From NCBI GenBank assembly GCA_947589745.1, contig CANQCS010000022.1, positions 1-36,651 on the forward strand: a stretch of DNA of 36,651 nucleotides. Direction: 5' to 3'. The position numbers were made by a program, and so were the translations under genes. Position 1 is the stretch's first letter. Each line of letters starts with the position of its first letter. The notes under the pieces are model-generated. The model saw only the letters and a program-made list of their open reading frames with translations. It ran no database searches and was not told the DNA's origin. The DNA is from an uncultured Oscillospiraceae bacterium (lineage in GTDB: Bacteria; Bacillota; Clostridia; Oscillospirales; Oscillospiraceae). Of the stretch, positions 29,240 to 36,651 are shown in pieces.

Positions 29240-29273
29240 AAAGGGGATGGCGGTACTTGCCATCCCCTTTGAT
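29240..29273 (+). terminator. Terminator after lplA
   Basis: Perfect 12-bp stem AAAGGGGATGGC (29240-29251) / GCCATCCCCTTT (29259-29270), then gattt. It separates the gcv genes from lpdA; leakage or a promoter after it must supply lpdA transcription, and I see no clear promoter. Confidence 0.7.
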
Positions 29274-29339
29274 TTATGGTACTATTTTGCTGATGGAAGA
29301 ACGATTACCCCGAACAAACTATAAAGGAGTATTTGTACC

Positions 29340-30704
29340 ATGAGTGATTACGCACTGATCGTCATCGGCGCGGGCCCCGGCGGCTATGAGGCCGCGCTGC
29401 ACGCCGCCAAGCTGGGCATCAAGACCGCCCTGGTGGAGAACCGGGACATCGGCGGCACCTGCCTCAACCGTGGCTGCATCCCCACCAAGGCCCTGCTCCA
29501 CGCCGCTGAGGCCGCCCACACCGCCATGAACAGCGCCGAGTGGGGCGTCACCGCCCAGGTGGACGTGGACTTCGCCGCCGCCCACCGGAAGAAGGCCGAG
29601 GTCAGCGACAAGCTGCGCGCCGGCATCGAGGGCCTCCTCAAGCAGAAGAAGGTGGACGTGCTCCGGGGCACCGGCACCATCGTGGCCCCCGGCCAGGTGT
29701 CTGTGGACGGCGCCGTCTACACCGCCGACAACATCATCGTGGCCACCGGCTCCGTGCCCGCCCGGCCCCCCATCCCCGGCCTGGAGAACGCCATCACCTC
29801 TGACGAAATTCTCGCCCCCCAGGACAAGGTGTTCTCCTCCCTGGTCATCATCGGCGGCGGCGTCATCGGCGTGGAGATCGCGTCGGTGTACCAGGCCCTG
29901 GGCTGCAAGATCACCATCGTGGAGGCCATGGAGCGCATCATGCCCAACATGGACCGTGAGATCTGCCAGAACATGACCATGATCCTGAAGAAGCGGGGCG
30001 CCACCGTCAACACCGGCTGCATGGTCAACGCCGTGGAGAAGGACGGCGACGAGCTGGTGGTCAAGTACACCTGCAAGGACCAGCCCGGCGAGGCCCGGGG
30101 CGAGGCGGTGCTGTGCTGCATCGGCCGCCGCTCCAACACCGCGGGGCTCTTCGGTGAGGGCTTCTCCCTGGAGCTGAACCGGGGCCACATCGTGGTGGAT
30201 GAGCACTTCCAGACCAGCGTCCCCGGCATCTACGCCATCGGCGACGTGTCCGCCCGCATCCAGCTGGCCCACGTGGCCACCGCCCAGGGCATCGCCTGCG
30301 TGGACCGCCTGGCCGGCAAGGAGCCCACGGTAGACGTGGACCTGGTGCCCAGCTGCATCTACACCACCCCGGAGATCGCCTCCATCGGCATCACCGCCGA
30401 CGAGGCCAAGGCCAAGGGCATCGCGGTGAAGGTGGGCAAGTCCCTCATGTCCGCCAACGGCAAGACCCTCATCGCCGGCGGCGAGCGGGGCTTCATGAAG
30501 ATCGTGGCCGACGCCCAGACCGGCGTGGTCCTGGGCGCCCAGCTCATGTGCGAGCGGGCCACCGACATGATCTCCCAGTTCACCACCGCCGTGGCCAACG
30601 GCCTGACGGCCAAGCAGCTGGCCAAGGTCATGCGTCCCCATCCCACCTTCGAGGAGGCCGCCGGCGCCGCCGTGGAGGACCTGCTGGACAAGCTGGCCAA
30701 GTAA
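29340..30704 (+). CDS. lpdA: Dihydrolipoyl dehydrogenase (L protein)
   Basis: Flavoprotein that reoxidises dihydrolipoyl-GcvH with NAD. 454 residues. FAD site VIGAGPGGYEAAL; redox disulfide Cys41/Cys46 in GGTCLNRGCIPTK; NAD site IIGGGVIGVEIAS; FAD site YAIGDV; and the C-terminal HPTFEEA His-Glu pair. No fused lipoyl domain. AAGGAG lies upstream of the ATG. It follows the gcv genes and completes the P-H-T-L set. Confidence 0.96.
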   Translation: MSDYALIVIGAGPGGYEAALHAAKLGIKTALVENRDIGGTCLNRGCIPTKALLHAAEAAHTAMNSAEWGVTAQVDVDFAAAHRKKAEVSDKLRAGIEGLLKQKKVDVLRGTGTIVAPGQVSVDGAVYTADNIIVATGSVPARPPIPGLENAITSDEILAPQDKVFSSLVIIGGGVIGVEIASVYQALGCKITIVEAMERIMPNMDREICQNMTMILKKRGATVNTGCMVNAVEKDGDELVVKYTCKDQPGEARGEAVLCCIGRRSNTAGLFGEGFSLELNRGHIVVDEHFQTSVPGIYAIGDVSARIQLAHVATAQGIACVDRLAGKEPTVDVDLVPSCIYTTPEIASIGITADEAKAKGIAVKVGKSLMSANGKTLIAGGERGFMKIVADAQTGVVLGAQLMCERATDMISQFTTAVANGLTAKQLAKVMRPHPTFEEAAGAAVEDLLDKLAK

Positions 30705-30712
30705 CTTCTTTT

Positions 30713-30812
30713 TCTTCCTTCTTTTTCTTGAAAGAAAAAGAAGCAAAAAGAACTTTTACTCTCGCTCTTGGGGCGCTGCGGGACCAAGTCCGCCGCACGG
30801 TGACGGAGTTCC
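30713..30812 (-). repeat. Small hairpin repeat, family 2, copy 2
   Basis: Inverted copy of the unit at 18328-18420: on the minus strand CTCCGTCACCGTGCGGC, a stretch ending GAGCGAGAGTAAAAGTTC, and the stem CTTCTTTTTCTT/AAGAAAAAGAAG. The outer pairs of the stem differ from copy 1 yet still pair. Lies just after the lpdA stop. Confidence 0.75.
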
Positions 30813-30819
30813 TATCTGG

Positions 30820-30860
30820 TTGACAGAAAGGGCGGGCCGCAAGGCCCGCCCTTTGTCAAT
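30820..30860. terminator. Bidirectional terminator between lpdA and the small membrane protein gene
   Basis: Stem AAAGGGCGGGCC (30827-30838) / GGCCCGCCCTTT (30843-30854), loop gcaa, extended by TTGAC/GTCAA. T-tracts on both strands fit the convergent genes on either side. Confidence 0.8.
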
Positions 30861-30865
30861 GTGAT

Positions 30866-31186
30866 TCAATCCAGGTCCTGGATGTTCATTTTGTCGATCT
30901 GCTTCTTTTTCTTCCTCTTCTCCCGGCAGGCGAAGTAGATGGCCAGGAGGACGATGGTGGGGATGTTGGCGAATAGCCACACCAGCAGCAGCTGGATCAC
31001 AAATCCCGCCGAGACGCCCTCCGCCGGAGCCATCATATTGAGGGGATACAGCAGGGAGAACAGGAACGAGATGGCGGGCAGCACCAGCCCCGGCCACTTG
31101 CTCTCCCGGCCGGAGAGGAAGATCTGCAGGGCTATCACGCCCGCCAGAAACAGCAGGAAGAGAAACAGTCTGACAGGAAAGATCAT
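30866..31186 (-). CDS. Small membrane protein of unknown function
   Basis: 106 residues. Three hydrophobic segments are visible: about 3-24, 33-52 and 61-86, followed by a very basic tail (CREKRKKKKQIDK) expected to lie in the cytoplasm. I do not recognise the family. The start overlaps the stop of the DUF2089 gene by 4 nt, so the two are coupled and form a two-gene unit. Confidence 0.75.
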   Translation of the reverse strand: MIFPVRLFLFLLFLAGVIALQIFLSGRESKWPGLVLPAISFLFSLLYPLNMMAPAEGVSAGFVIQLLLVWLFANIPTIVLLAIYFACREKRKKKKQIDKMNIQDLD

Positions 31187-31488
31187 TGCGCAGGCTCCTT
31201 TCGTGTTTTCTTGTACTCGCTGATCAGAATTTTCGCAGTGTCGAAGTCCAGCTTGTCATTCAGCGCCAGGCGCTTGATGAGGGCGATATAGGGGTCCTGC
31301 TCTGCGCTCTCGCTCAGCTGGATCTTCTGAATCAGCCGGTCCAGCCGCAGCCGCACCGTGGGGTAGGTGACCCCGTACTGCCGGGCCACCTCCTTCAGGG
31401 ACCCGGAGGCCAGCAGGAACCGCCGGATGAACGCGGCGTCCTCGTCGTCCAGCCCGGCCATCCAGGCGGGGACCACGTCCAGTCCCAT
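31183..31488 (-). CDS. DUF2089-type predicted DNA-binding protein
   Basis: 101 residues resembling the DUF2089 family: MGLDVVPAWMAGLDDEDAAFIRRFLLASGSLKEVARQYGVTYPTVRLRLDRLIQKI. The SLKEVARQYGVTYPTVRLRLDRL stretch is a helix-turn-helix, so it is probably a transcription regulator, perhaps of its own promoter and the coupled membrane protein gene. The zinc-ribbon-like N-terminus of longer DUF2089 members is absent. ATG at 31488 with GAGG upstream is preferred to a GTG three codons earlier. Confidence 0.82.
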   Translation of the reverse strand: MGLDVVPAWMAGLDDEDAAFIRRFLLASGSLKEVARQYGVTYPTVRLRLDRLIQKIQLSESAEQDPYIALIKRLALNDKLDFDTAKILISEYKKTRKEPAQ

Positions 31489-31515
31489 CCGTACCACCTC
31501 ACTTTCACAATGTTG

Positions 31516-31544
31516 ATTATATGCTTTAATTTTATTAAAGTCAA
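31516..31544 (-). promoter_or_regulatory. Promoter of the DUF2089 gene
   Basis: On the minus strand TTGACT (31539-31544) and perfect TATAAT (31516-31521) are 17 nt apart, in a markedly AT-rich stretch. Confidence 0.85.
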
Positions 31545-31663
31545 TGATAAATTTTGATTTTCATAAAAAGATAGAGACCCTGTCCCAGAAGGTCCGCAGC
31601 GCCCTCCGCAGCGAGGAGGCCCAGAAGGAACCCAGCCCGGGAGGGGAAGGAGAGAGCGGCATC

Positions 31664-32125
31664 ATGCGGATCGGCGTCATTTCCGACACACACGGCCAGC
31701 TGCGGCCCGAGGTGCTGAAGCGCCTGGAGGGTTGCGACTACATCCTCCACGCCGGGGACTTTGACCGGGAGGAGGTGCTGGACCGGCTCCAGGACGTGGC
31801 CCCCACCATGGGCGTCCGGGGCAACAACGACTGGGGACAGTGGGCCGGCAGGCTCCCCAGGACCCGCCGGTTCCAGCTGAACGGCGTCCGGTTCTTCATG
31901 GTCCACAACCGGATGGACGCGCCGTACAGTCTGAAGGACATAGACGTGGTGGTCTTCGGCCACTCCCACCGGTACTGCGAGGACTGGCTGGACGGGGTGC
32001 TGTGGCTGAATCCGGGGAGCTGCGGCTGGCCCCGGTTCGGCACGGACCTGACCATGGCCATCATGACCCTCGACGGGACGGACGTGCGGGTGGAGCGCAT
32101 CGACCTGCCCAGACCGTCCAGATAG
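31664..32125 (+). CDS. YfcE/MJ0936-type metallophosphoesterase
   Basis: 153 residues, single calcineurin-like phosphoesterase domain of the small YfcE type. All metal motifs are present: GVISDTHG at the N-terminus, HAGDFD, GVRGNNDW, and VFGHSHR. Natural substrate unknown; family members cleave phosphodiesters. Chosen ATG gives the canonical RIGVISDTHG start and has GAAGGAG upstream; a start 40 codons earlier overlaps the divergent promoter. Exonuclease gene follows after 11 nt. Confidence 0.9.
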   Translation: MRIGVISDTHGQLRPEVLKRLEGCDYILHAGDFDREEVLDRLQDVAPTMGVRGNNDWGQWAGRLPRTRRFQLNGVRFFMVHNRMDAPYSLKDIDVVVFGHSHRYCEDWLDGVLWLNPGSCGWPRFGTDLTMAIMTLDGTDVRVERIDLPRPSR

Positions 32126-32136
32126 GGGAGGCGGCT

Positions 32137-32676
32137 ATGGCAGAGAGATACATCGCCTTTGACGTGGAGACCCCCAACCGGGCCAACGACCGCATGAGCG
32201 CCATCGGCGTGGCGGTGGTGGAGAACGGCCTCGTCGTGGAGGAGTTCTCCACCCTTGTAAACCCGGAGGCGGGGTTCGACTGGTTCAACATCCAGCTCAC
32301 CGGCATCACCCCGGAGGCGGCGGAGCAGGCCCCCGCCTTCCCGGAGCTGTGGCAGACGTTGCGGCCCATCTTCTCCAGCGGCCTGCTGGTGGCCCACAAC
32401 GCGCCATTCGACATGGGAGTGCTGGCCAAGTGCCTCCGGGACTACGACATCCCCTGGCGGCGGTGGGCGGACTACGCCTGCACGGTCCAGATGGGACGGC
32501 GGCGGTATCCCAACCTGCCCAACCACAGGCTGGACACCCTCTGCGCCTACCTGGATATCCCCCTGGACCACCACCGGGCGGGCAGCGACAGCCGCGCCTG
32601 CGCGGAGCTGCTCATCGACTACATGGACCACGGCCTGGACCCGGAGCAGTTCCGGCGGCACTTCAAGATGGTATGA
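32137..32676 (+). CDS. DEDDh 3'-5' exonuclease (DnaQ-like)
   Basis: 179 residues, one exonuclease domain. Catalytic set visible: Asp9 and Glu11 (AFDVETPN), Asp92 (HNAPFDMG), His146 and Asp151 (HRAGSDSRAC). It resembles the proofreading domain of DNA polymerase III but stands alone, so a role in DNA repair or RNA trimming is possible. GGGGAGG precedes the ATG; likely co-transcribed with the phosphoesterase gene. Confidence 0.9.
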   Translation: MAERYIAFDVETPNRANDRMSAIGVAVVENGLVVEEFSTLVNPEAGFDWFNIQLTGITPEAAEQAPAFPELWQTLRPIFSSGLLVAHNAPFDMGVLAKCLRDYDIPWRRWADYACTVQMGRRRYPNLPNHRLDTLCAYLDIPLDHHRAGSDSRACAELLIDYMDHGLDPEQFRRHFKMV

Positions 32677-32771
32677 CAGGGGAGCGCGGCGGGATACCTA
32701 CGCCGGACAGACCCGGCGGTCTTTTCCGGCAGAGGCTTTGATGCGGCCCCAAAAGATGACAAACGGAAACG

Positions 32772-32820
32772 AATACCGCATGATCCGCGGAAACGGACCA
32801 TGCGGTATTGCTTTTGCTGT
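32772..32820 (+). terminator. Terminator after the exonuclease gene
   Basis: Arms AATACCGCATG (32772-32782) and CATGCGGTATT (32799-32809), with an inner TCCG/CGGA pairing, followed by GCTTTTGCTG. Confidence 0.65.
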
Positions 32821-32858
32821 TGTTCTTTTTGGTACTTTTTCTTTCAAGAAAAAGTATG
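32816..32858 (+). repeat. Family 2 hairpin, partial copy 3
   Basis: Only the hairpin and its TTGTTCTTTTTGG flank are kept: TACTTTTTCTT/AAGAAAAAGTA. Sits between the convergent exonuclease and ASCH-metallopeptidase genes. Confidence 0.65.
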
Positions 32859-32865
32859 CAGTGGC

Positions 32866-34977
32866 TTATTGGTACTCCGCCCAGACCACAGCGTCGGTAC
32901 CGGGCATGGTGAAGGCGGTCTCCTGGGCGGAGGCGTCCGCCGCTTCTCCGGCGGAGACGCGCCAGTGGTGGAAGCGCTTGCCGTCCCCGTCCGTCTCCGG
33001 GGCGGTGAGGGTCAGCGTCTCGCCCTTCTCCGCGAAGACGCCCCGGCTGCTGCCGTTCACCGCGCCGCCGTGGATAAAGACCGCCCTCCGGCGCAGGTCC
33101 GCCAGGCGGCAGAGCTGCCAGTAGCCGCCCCGGTCCTCCCGCAGCGTCAGGGGCGCACCCAGGGTGGGCTTGCCCTCGATGCCGAGGCACAGGCCGTCGC
33201 ACTCAATGTGCCCCCGGCCGTGGGTGCCCACCACGGACACCGTGAAGACCGAGCGCTGGTCGCCCACCGTCAGCCGGTCCCCGTCCCGGTACAGGTAGCC
33301 GCCCTTCCGGCAACGGATGTAGGCGGGGTAGACGTGCTCGAACTCGCACATCTCCTCGTTGTTCCGCACCTGGGCCGGGCGGCCCTCCACAGCCTCGAAC
33401 ACGAAGGTCACGTCCTCCGCCTCGTCGGCCATGTCGGCGGAGGCGTCGTACCACAGGCCCGCATGGCCGTCGGCGCCCTCGGCGTGGACCACCAGGCCGC
33501 TGCGGGTCAGCACTAGCTTGTAGCTCTCGTCAAAGGACAGGGCGTCCCTGCCCGCCGCCTCCTCCGGGTAGGGGAATACGTAGTTGAGCCCGGTCAGGTC
33601 CGGGTCCGGCTCGTCCGGCAGGCCCGTCACATGGACCGTGTCCGGCACCGGCGTCCAGGCCCCGTCCAGGTCCCGGTAGGGGTACAGCTTGGCGAAGAAC
33701 CGGTAGGCGTCGGGGTCGTAGTTGTAGAGCTCCCGCCGGGTGTTGATGGGCCCTCTCGTGCCGTCCCAGCCGTCGTCCTTGGCGCACTCCTTCATCACGT
33801 TGAACCAGATGGTGGAGAGGGTGGCGAAGTACTCGTCGGAGTTGGAGATGGCGTAGGTGTTGGGCCACAGCCCCGCCGCCTTGGCGTGGCGGTAGAGCAT
33901 CTGGAACTCGGTGTACAGGGACCGGTCCTCCATGCGGTCGATGCCCGCGATCTTCACGCCGTGGCCGAACTCGTGGATCAGGATGTTCTCGTTCCAGTAC
34001 CGGGTGGTGTAGTTGGGGTCGGGCCGGGTGTCGCACTCCTTGTGCCAGTGCCAGACGTTGCACTCGGTGATGCTGCACGCGGTGCCGCCGAAGCCCTCCA
34101 CGTAGAGGGCCGCTGTCTCATAGCTGCTCCGGTGCTCCGGGATGTGGAAGGCGCACTCGCCGGGGCCGTACACGGAGAGGGTGGCCCCGGACTCCACCAT
34201 CTGGGCCGCCACCTGGGGGCAGGCGGAGAGCTGGATATCCACCAGTTCCCCGGCCCGCTCCACGGTCTTCATGCCCCACATCAGGGCGGCGCTGCCCTTG
34301 ACGGTGACGCCGGACTTTGTGGTGAGGTAGTACCTGTAGTAGTCCTCGTAGGGGGCCTCCAGATCCCGGCCCTCCAGGGTGACGGTCACCGTGGGCGCGC
34401 CCTCGCCCACGGGCAGCTCCTTGTGGAGGCGGATGGTGGTCATGCGGCAGAAGTGGACGTGGCCCTTGCGGCCGTAGCGGGTCTCCAGGGCCAGGGGCTG
34501 GCCGTCCAGGGTGACGGTGTATGCCTCGGTGCCGGGCTCCTTGCCGAACTCGAAGTCCCCGTCGAAGTAGATCTCGATGTCCCGGCCGTTGATGCGGCGG
34601 GCGTGGGTGGGGTGGATCTCGTAGCCGCCCTCGTAGGGCAGCAGCTCCACGGCGCAGGCCCCCCAGCGGGCCAGGTCCTCCGCCTTGTAGTATTCCGCCA
34701 TGCCCTTGGCGAAGTCCTCCGCCGTGTCCTGCTCCCCGCAGCCCAGGGCCGCCCTGTCATAGGCGGCGAACAGGGCCTGCCAGTCCGGGAAGCGCTTCAC
34801 CGCGCCCACCCGGCGGTACAGCATCTCGTGGCGGTAGGGCAGCTTCTGGAAGATGATGAGGTCCCCGGGCCGGAGCGCCTGCCGCTTCTCGTCGAAGAGC
34901 CGTACCTCCACGGTCTTCCTGCCCTCCCGGATCAGGTCGTAGGGTTCACCCTGCAGCTTCATATAGACATTGCTCAT
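32866..34977 (-). CDS. ASCH domain-zinc metallopeptidase fusion with trefoil-like and InlB-like C-terminal regions
   Basis: 703 residues, no signal peptide or membrane segment. Residues 1-113 form an ASCH (PUA-like) domain, the type that binds RNA or nucleotides: KLQGEPYDLIREGRKTVEVRLFDEKR, then LRPGDLIIF and ARWGACAVELLP. About 150-440 is a zinc metallopeptidase-like region with HEFGH at 335-339 in NENILIHEFGHGVKI; Glu382 in SNSDEYFATLSTIWFN is a likely third metal ligand. About 477-628 resembles a beta-trefoil (ricin-type) or related carbohydrate-binding region, with repeated YKLVLTRSG, GGYLYRDGDRLTV and LCLGIEGKP. About 630-703 resembles a divergent InlB/bacterial surface repeat (GGAVNGSSRGVFAEKGETLTLTAP, FHHWRVS, FTMPGTDAVVWAEY). 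Extracellular-type modules on a cytoplasmic-type domain are odd. Start has AAGGAGG upstream. Function unknown. Confidence 0.82.
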   Translation of the reverse strand: MSNVYMKLQGEPYDLIREGRKTVEVRLFDEKRQALRPGDLIIFQKLPYRHEMLYRRVGAVKRFPDWQALFAAYDRAALGCGEQDTAEDFAKGMAEYYKAEDLARWGACAVELLPYEGGYEIHPTHARRINGRDIEIYFDGDFEFGKEPGTEAYTVTLDGQPLALETRYGRKGHVHFCRMTTIRLHKELPVGEGAPTVTVTLEGRDLEAPYEDYYRYYLTTKSGVTVKGSAALMWGMKTVERAGELVDIQLSACPQVAAQMVESGATLSVYGPGECAFHIPEHRSSYETAALYVEGFGGTACSITECNVWHWHKECDTRPDPNYTTRYWNENILIHEFGHGVKIAGIDRMEDRSLYTEFQMLYRHAKAAGLWPNTYAISNSDEYFATLSTIWFNVMKECAKDDGWDGTRGPINTRRELYNYDPDAYRFFAKLYPYRDLDGAWTPVPDTVHVTGLPDEPDPDLTGLNYVFPYPEEAAGRDALSFDESYKLVLTRSGLVVHAEGADGHAGLWYDASADMADEAEDVTFVFEAVEGRPAQVRNNEEMCEFEHVYPAYIRCRKGGYLYRDGDRLTVGDQRSVFTVSVVGTHGRGHIECDGLCLGIEGKPTLGAPLTLREDRGGYWQLCRLADLRRRAVFIHGGAVNGSSRGVFAEKGETLTLTAPETDGDGKRFHHWRVSAGEAADASAQETAFTMPGTDAVVWAEYQ

Positions 34978-35035
34978 GGATATGCCGTCCTCCTTATCGA
35001 ACAGTTGGAATGAAATGAGGGGTGCTTTCCCGGTG

Positions 35036-35044
35036 ATTGTACCA
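35036..35044 (-). promoter_or_regulatory. Candidate extended -10 of the ASCH-metallopeptidase gene
   Basis: Minus strand TGGTACAAT, an extended -10 element about 60 bases before the start; no good -35 box at 17 nt. Confidence 0.4.
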
Positions 35045-35112
35045 TCCCGGCAGGGGAGAGGCGGCGGAATCAGTCCACTTTTTGTCGAAAAGATTTGTTA
35101 TGACGGAACCGC

Positions 35113-35147
35113 ATGGAAAAGCCCCGGCGCGGAAACGCGCCGGGGCT
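35113..35147 (-). terminator. Terminator of the hydrogenase gene
   Basis: 11-bp stem AGCCCCGGCGC / GCGCCGGGGCT (35120-35130/35137-35147) followed on the minus strand by TTTTCC, 22 bases after the stop codon. Confidence 0.8.
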
Positions 35148-35169
35148 CTGTCTGTATCGAACGCTGCCG

Positions 35170-36651
35170 TCACTTCTTCCGCACCGGGGCCGGGGGCATC
35201 TGCCAGGCGCCGTGGTCCGTGTGCAGCAGGTGGTGGGCCCGCTCGCCGCAGGGCTGGCCCAGATAGTCCTTGTAGAGGGTCTGGACCTCTTCGTTCTCGT
35301 GGCTGAAGCGGATCTTCTCGTGCTTGTCCATGGCCCACAGGGCGCCGCCCCGGTCCTCGGCCATCTCCACGCCGTCGGTGATGGGCTGTCCGCCGCCTCC
35401 AGCGCAGCCGCCGGGACAGGCCATGACCTCCACAAAGTCGTAGTGGACGTCGCCCCGGCGGATGGCCTCCAGCAGCTTCCGGGTCCGGCCCAGGCTGCTG
35501 ACCACCGCCACCCGGACCACGCCCGCGCCGGGGATGTTGAAGGATGCCTCCTTCCAGCCGTCCCGGTCCATGCCCCGGACCGCCCGGAAGGTGTCCGCGT
35601 TGGGGTTCCGGCCGGTGATGAGGTAATAGGCGCTGCGGAGGGCCGCGTCCATGACGCCGCCGGTGGCGCCGAAGATCACCGCCGCGCCGGTGCCGGTACC
35701 CAGGGGGCTGTCGAACTCCGCCTCCGGCAGGTCGCCGATGAGGATGTTGTCCGCCCGGACCATGCGGAGCAGCTCCCGGGTGGTGAGCACCACGTCCACG
35801 TCCGGGTCGCCGCAGGCGTCCCGCATGGGCTCCAGGGCCGCCTCCTGCTTCTTGGCCAGGCAGGGCATGATGGAGATGACGCGGACCTTGTGGGGGTCCA
35901 GCCCCAGCTTCTCCGCGAAGTAGGTCTTGGCCACCGCGCCGAACATCTGCTGGGGGGACTTGGCGGTGGAGAGATTCGCGGTGAACTCCGGGTAGTTGGA
36001 CTTGACGAACCGGACCCAGCCGGGGCAGCAGGAGGTGAACATGGGCCACTGGTACTCCTCCCGGTGGGTGAAGCGCTCCACGAACTCGCTGCCCTCCTCC
36101 ATGATGGTCAGGTCGGCGGAGAAGTTGGTGTCAAAGACGTAGTCGAAGCCGATGCGCTTCAGGGCCGACACCATCCGGCCCGTGGCGGCCGGACCGGGCT
36201 CCAGCCCCGCCGCCTCCGCCCAGGCCACCCGCACCGCCGGGGCCACCTGGACCACCGTGGTGAGGGAGGGGTCCGCCAGCATATCCATCACCGTCTCCGT
36301 GTCGTCCCGCTCCTGGAGGGCGGCGGTGGGGCAGTGGGTGATGCACTGGCCGCAGAGGGCGCAGTCCGCCTCCTTGATCTTCCGGTTCAGGCTGACGTTC
36401 ACCGTCACCCGGGAGCCGGTGCCCGCCACATCCCAGATGTGCAGGCCCTGGATCTTGTCGCAGACCTGGATGCAGCGCATACACTTGATGCACTTGGTCT
36501 CCTCCCGGAGCAGGGGGAAGTCCCGGTCCCAGATGCCCTTGCGCACGTCCAGGCGGTAGGGCATATAGAGCAGGTTGGCCTCCATGGCCACCTTCTGGAG
36601 GGAGCAGTTCCCGCTGCGGATGCAGTAGGTGCAGTGGCAGTCGTGCTGGGA
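35170..36651 (-). CDS. hydA: [FeFe] hydrogenase catalytic subunit, 5' end outside the window
   Basis: At least 493 residues; the frame is open to the right edge, so the N-terminus is missing. Visible from the edge: a His-ligated [4Fe-4S] motif H-x3-C-x2-C-x5-C (HDCHCTYCIRSGNC), two ferredoxin clusters (CIKCMRCIQVC and CALCGQCITHCPTA), then the H-cluster domain with TSCCPGW, MPCLAKKQEA and EVMACPGGCAGGGGQP. The small-subunit-like tail ends in GERAHHLLHTDH. The layout fits the NADH-coupled, multimeric group of hydrogenases, so NuoE/NuoF-like partners are expected just upstream, beyond the window. Role: hydrogen evolution or oxidation to balance NADH and ferredoxin. Confidence 0.95.
   Translation of the reverse strand, partial: SQHDCHCTYCIRSGNCSLQKVAMEANLLYMPYRLDVRKGIWDRDFPLLREETKCIKCMRCIQVCDKIQGLHIWDVAGTGSRVTVNVSLNRKIKEADCALCGQCITHCPTAALQERDDTETVMDMLADPSLTTVVQVAPAVRVAWAEAAGLEPGPAATGRMVSALKRIGFDYVFDTNFSADLTIMEEGSEFVERFTHREEYQWPMFTSCCPGWVRFVKSNYPEFTANLSTAKSPQQMFGAVAKTYFAEKLGLDPHKVRVISIMPCLAKKQEAALEPMRDACGDPDVDVVLTTRELLRMVRADNILIGDLPEAEFDSPLGTGTGAAVIFGATGGVMDAALRSAYYLITGRNPNADTFRAVRGMDRDGWKEASFNIPGAGVVRVAVVSSLGRTRKLLEAIRRGDVHYDFVEVMACPGGCAGGGGQPITDGVEMAEDRGGALWAMDKHEKIRFSHENEEVQTLYKDYLGQPCGERAHHLLHTDHGAWQMPPAPVRKK

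Noticed and set aside
31544-31663. 40-residue N-terminal extension of the metallophosphoesterase
   Set aside because: It overlaps the divergent promoter and lacks a ribosome-binding site; the internal ATG gives the canonical family start.

Overview
The window looks like a piece of a high-GC, anaerobic, spore-forming Clostridia chromosome, most like the Oscillospiraceae (Flavonifractor/Oscillibacter-type gut bacteria). The pointers are a class A RNase P RNA, a YunB sporulation protein, a short-form HisG working with HisZ, a TrpR-like YerC regulator at the head of the his operon, a CD0519/CD1768-type membrane protein, a split glycine cleavage P protein and an [FeFe] hydrogenase. The genus is an inference.

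Layout. 1-641: non-coding composite repeat (copy A). 642-10341 (minus strand): a complete histidine operon in the order yerC-hisZ-hisG-hisD-hisC-hisB-hisH-hisA-hisF-GNAT, then repeat copy B, then hisIE-hisJ. Every enzymatic step from PRPP to histidine is represented. 10566-14744 (plus): an AraC-type regulator, a hairpin-rich gap, then galactokinase and class II galactose-1-phosphate uridylyltransferase. 14840-16015 (minus): a multi-pass membrane protein. 16103-16618 (minus): RNase P RNA with an enlarged P12 region and its own consensus promoter. 16945-19163 (plus): murD, a small hairpin repeat and yunB. 19164-19880: composite repeat copy C. 19895-21940: ligA.

21994-30704 (plus) is the glycine module: a consensus promoter, a tandem glycine riboswitch with its own terminator, a GcvT-serine hydroxymethyltransferase fusion, gcvH, gcvPA, gcvPB, a lipoate ligase and dihydrolipoyl dehydrogenase. 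Together these encode the H, P, T and L functions, lipoylation of H, and direct coupling of methylene-THF to serine. The riboswitch should switch the operon on when glycine is abundant.

30866-36651 is mixed: a DUF2089 protein plus small membrane protein (minus), a YfcE-like phosphodiesterase plus a DEDDh exonuclease (plus), a 703-residue protein joining an ASCH domain to a zinc metallopeptidase, a trefoil-like region and an InlB-like repeat (minus), and an [FeFe] hydrogenase that runs off the right edge (minus).

The points most worth a second look are the ASCH-metallopeptidase fusion, the GcvT-SHMT fusion, the three-copy structured intergenic element that always sits in one orientation relative to transcription, and the enlarged RNase P RNA.
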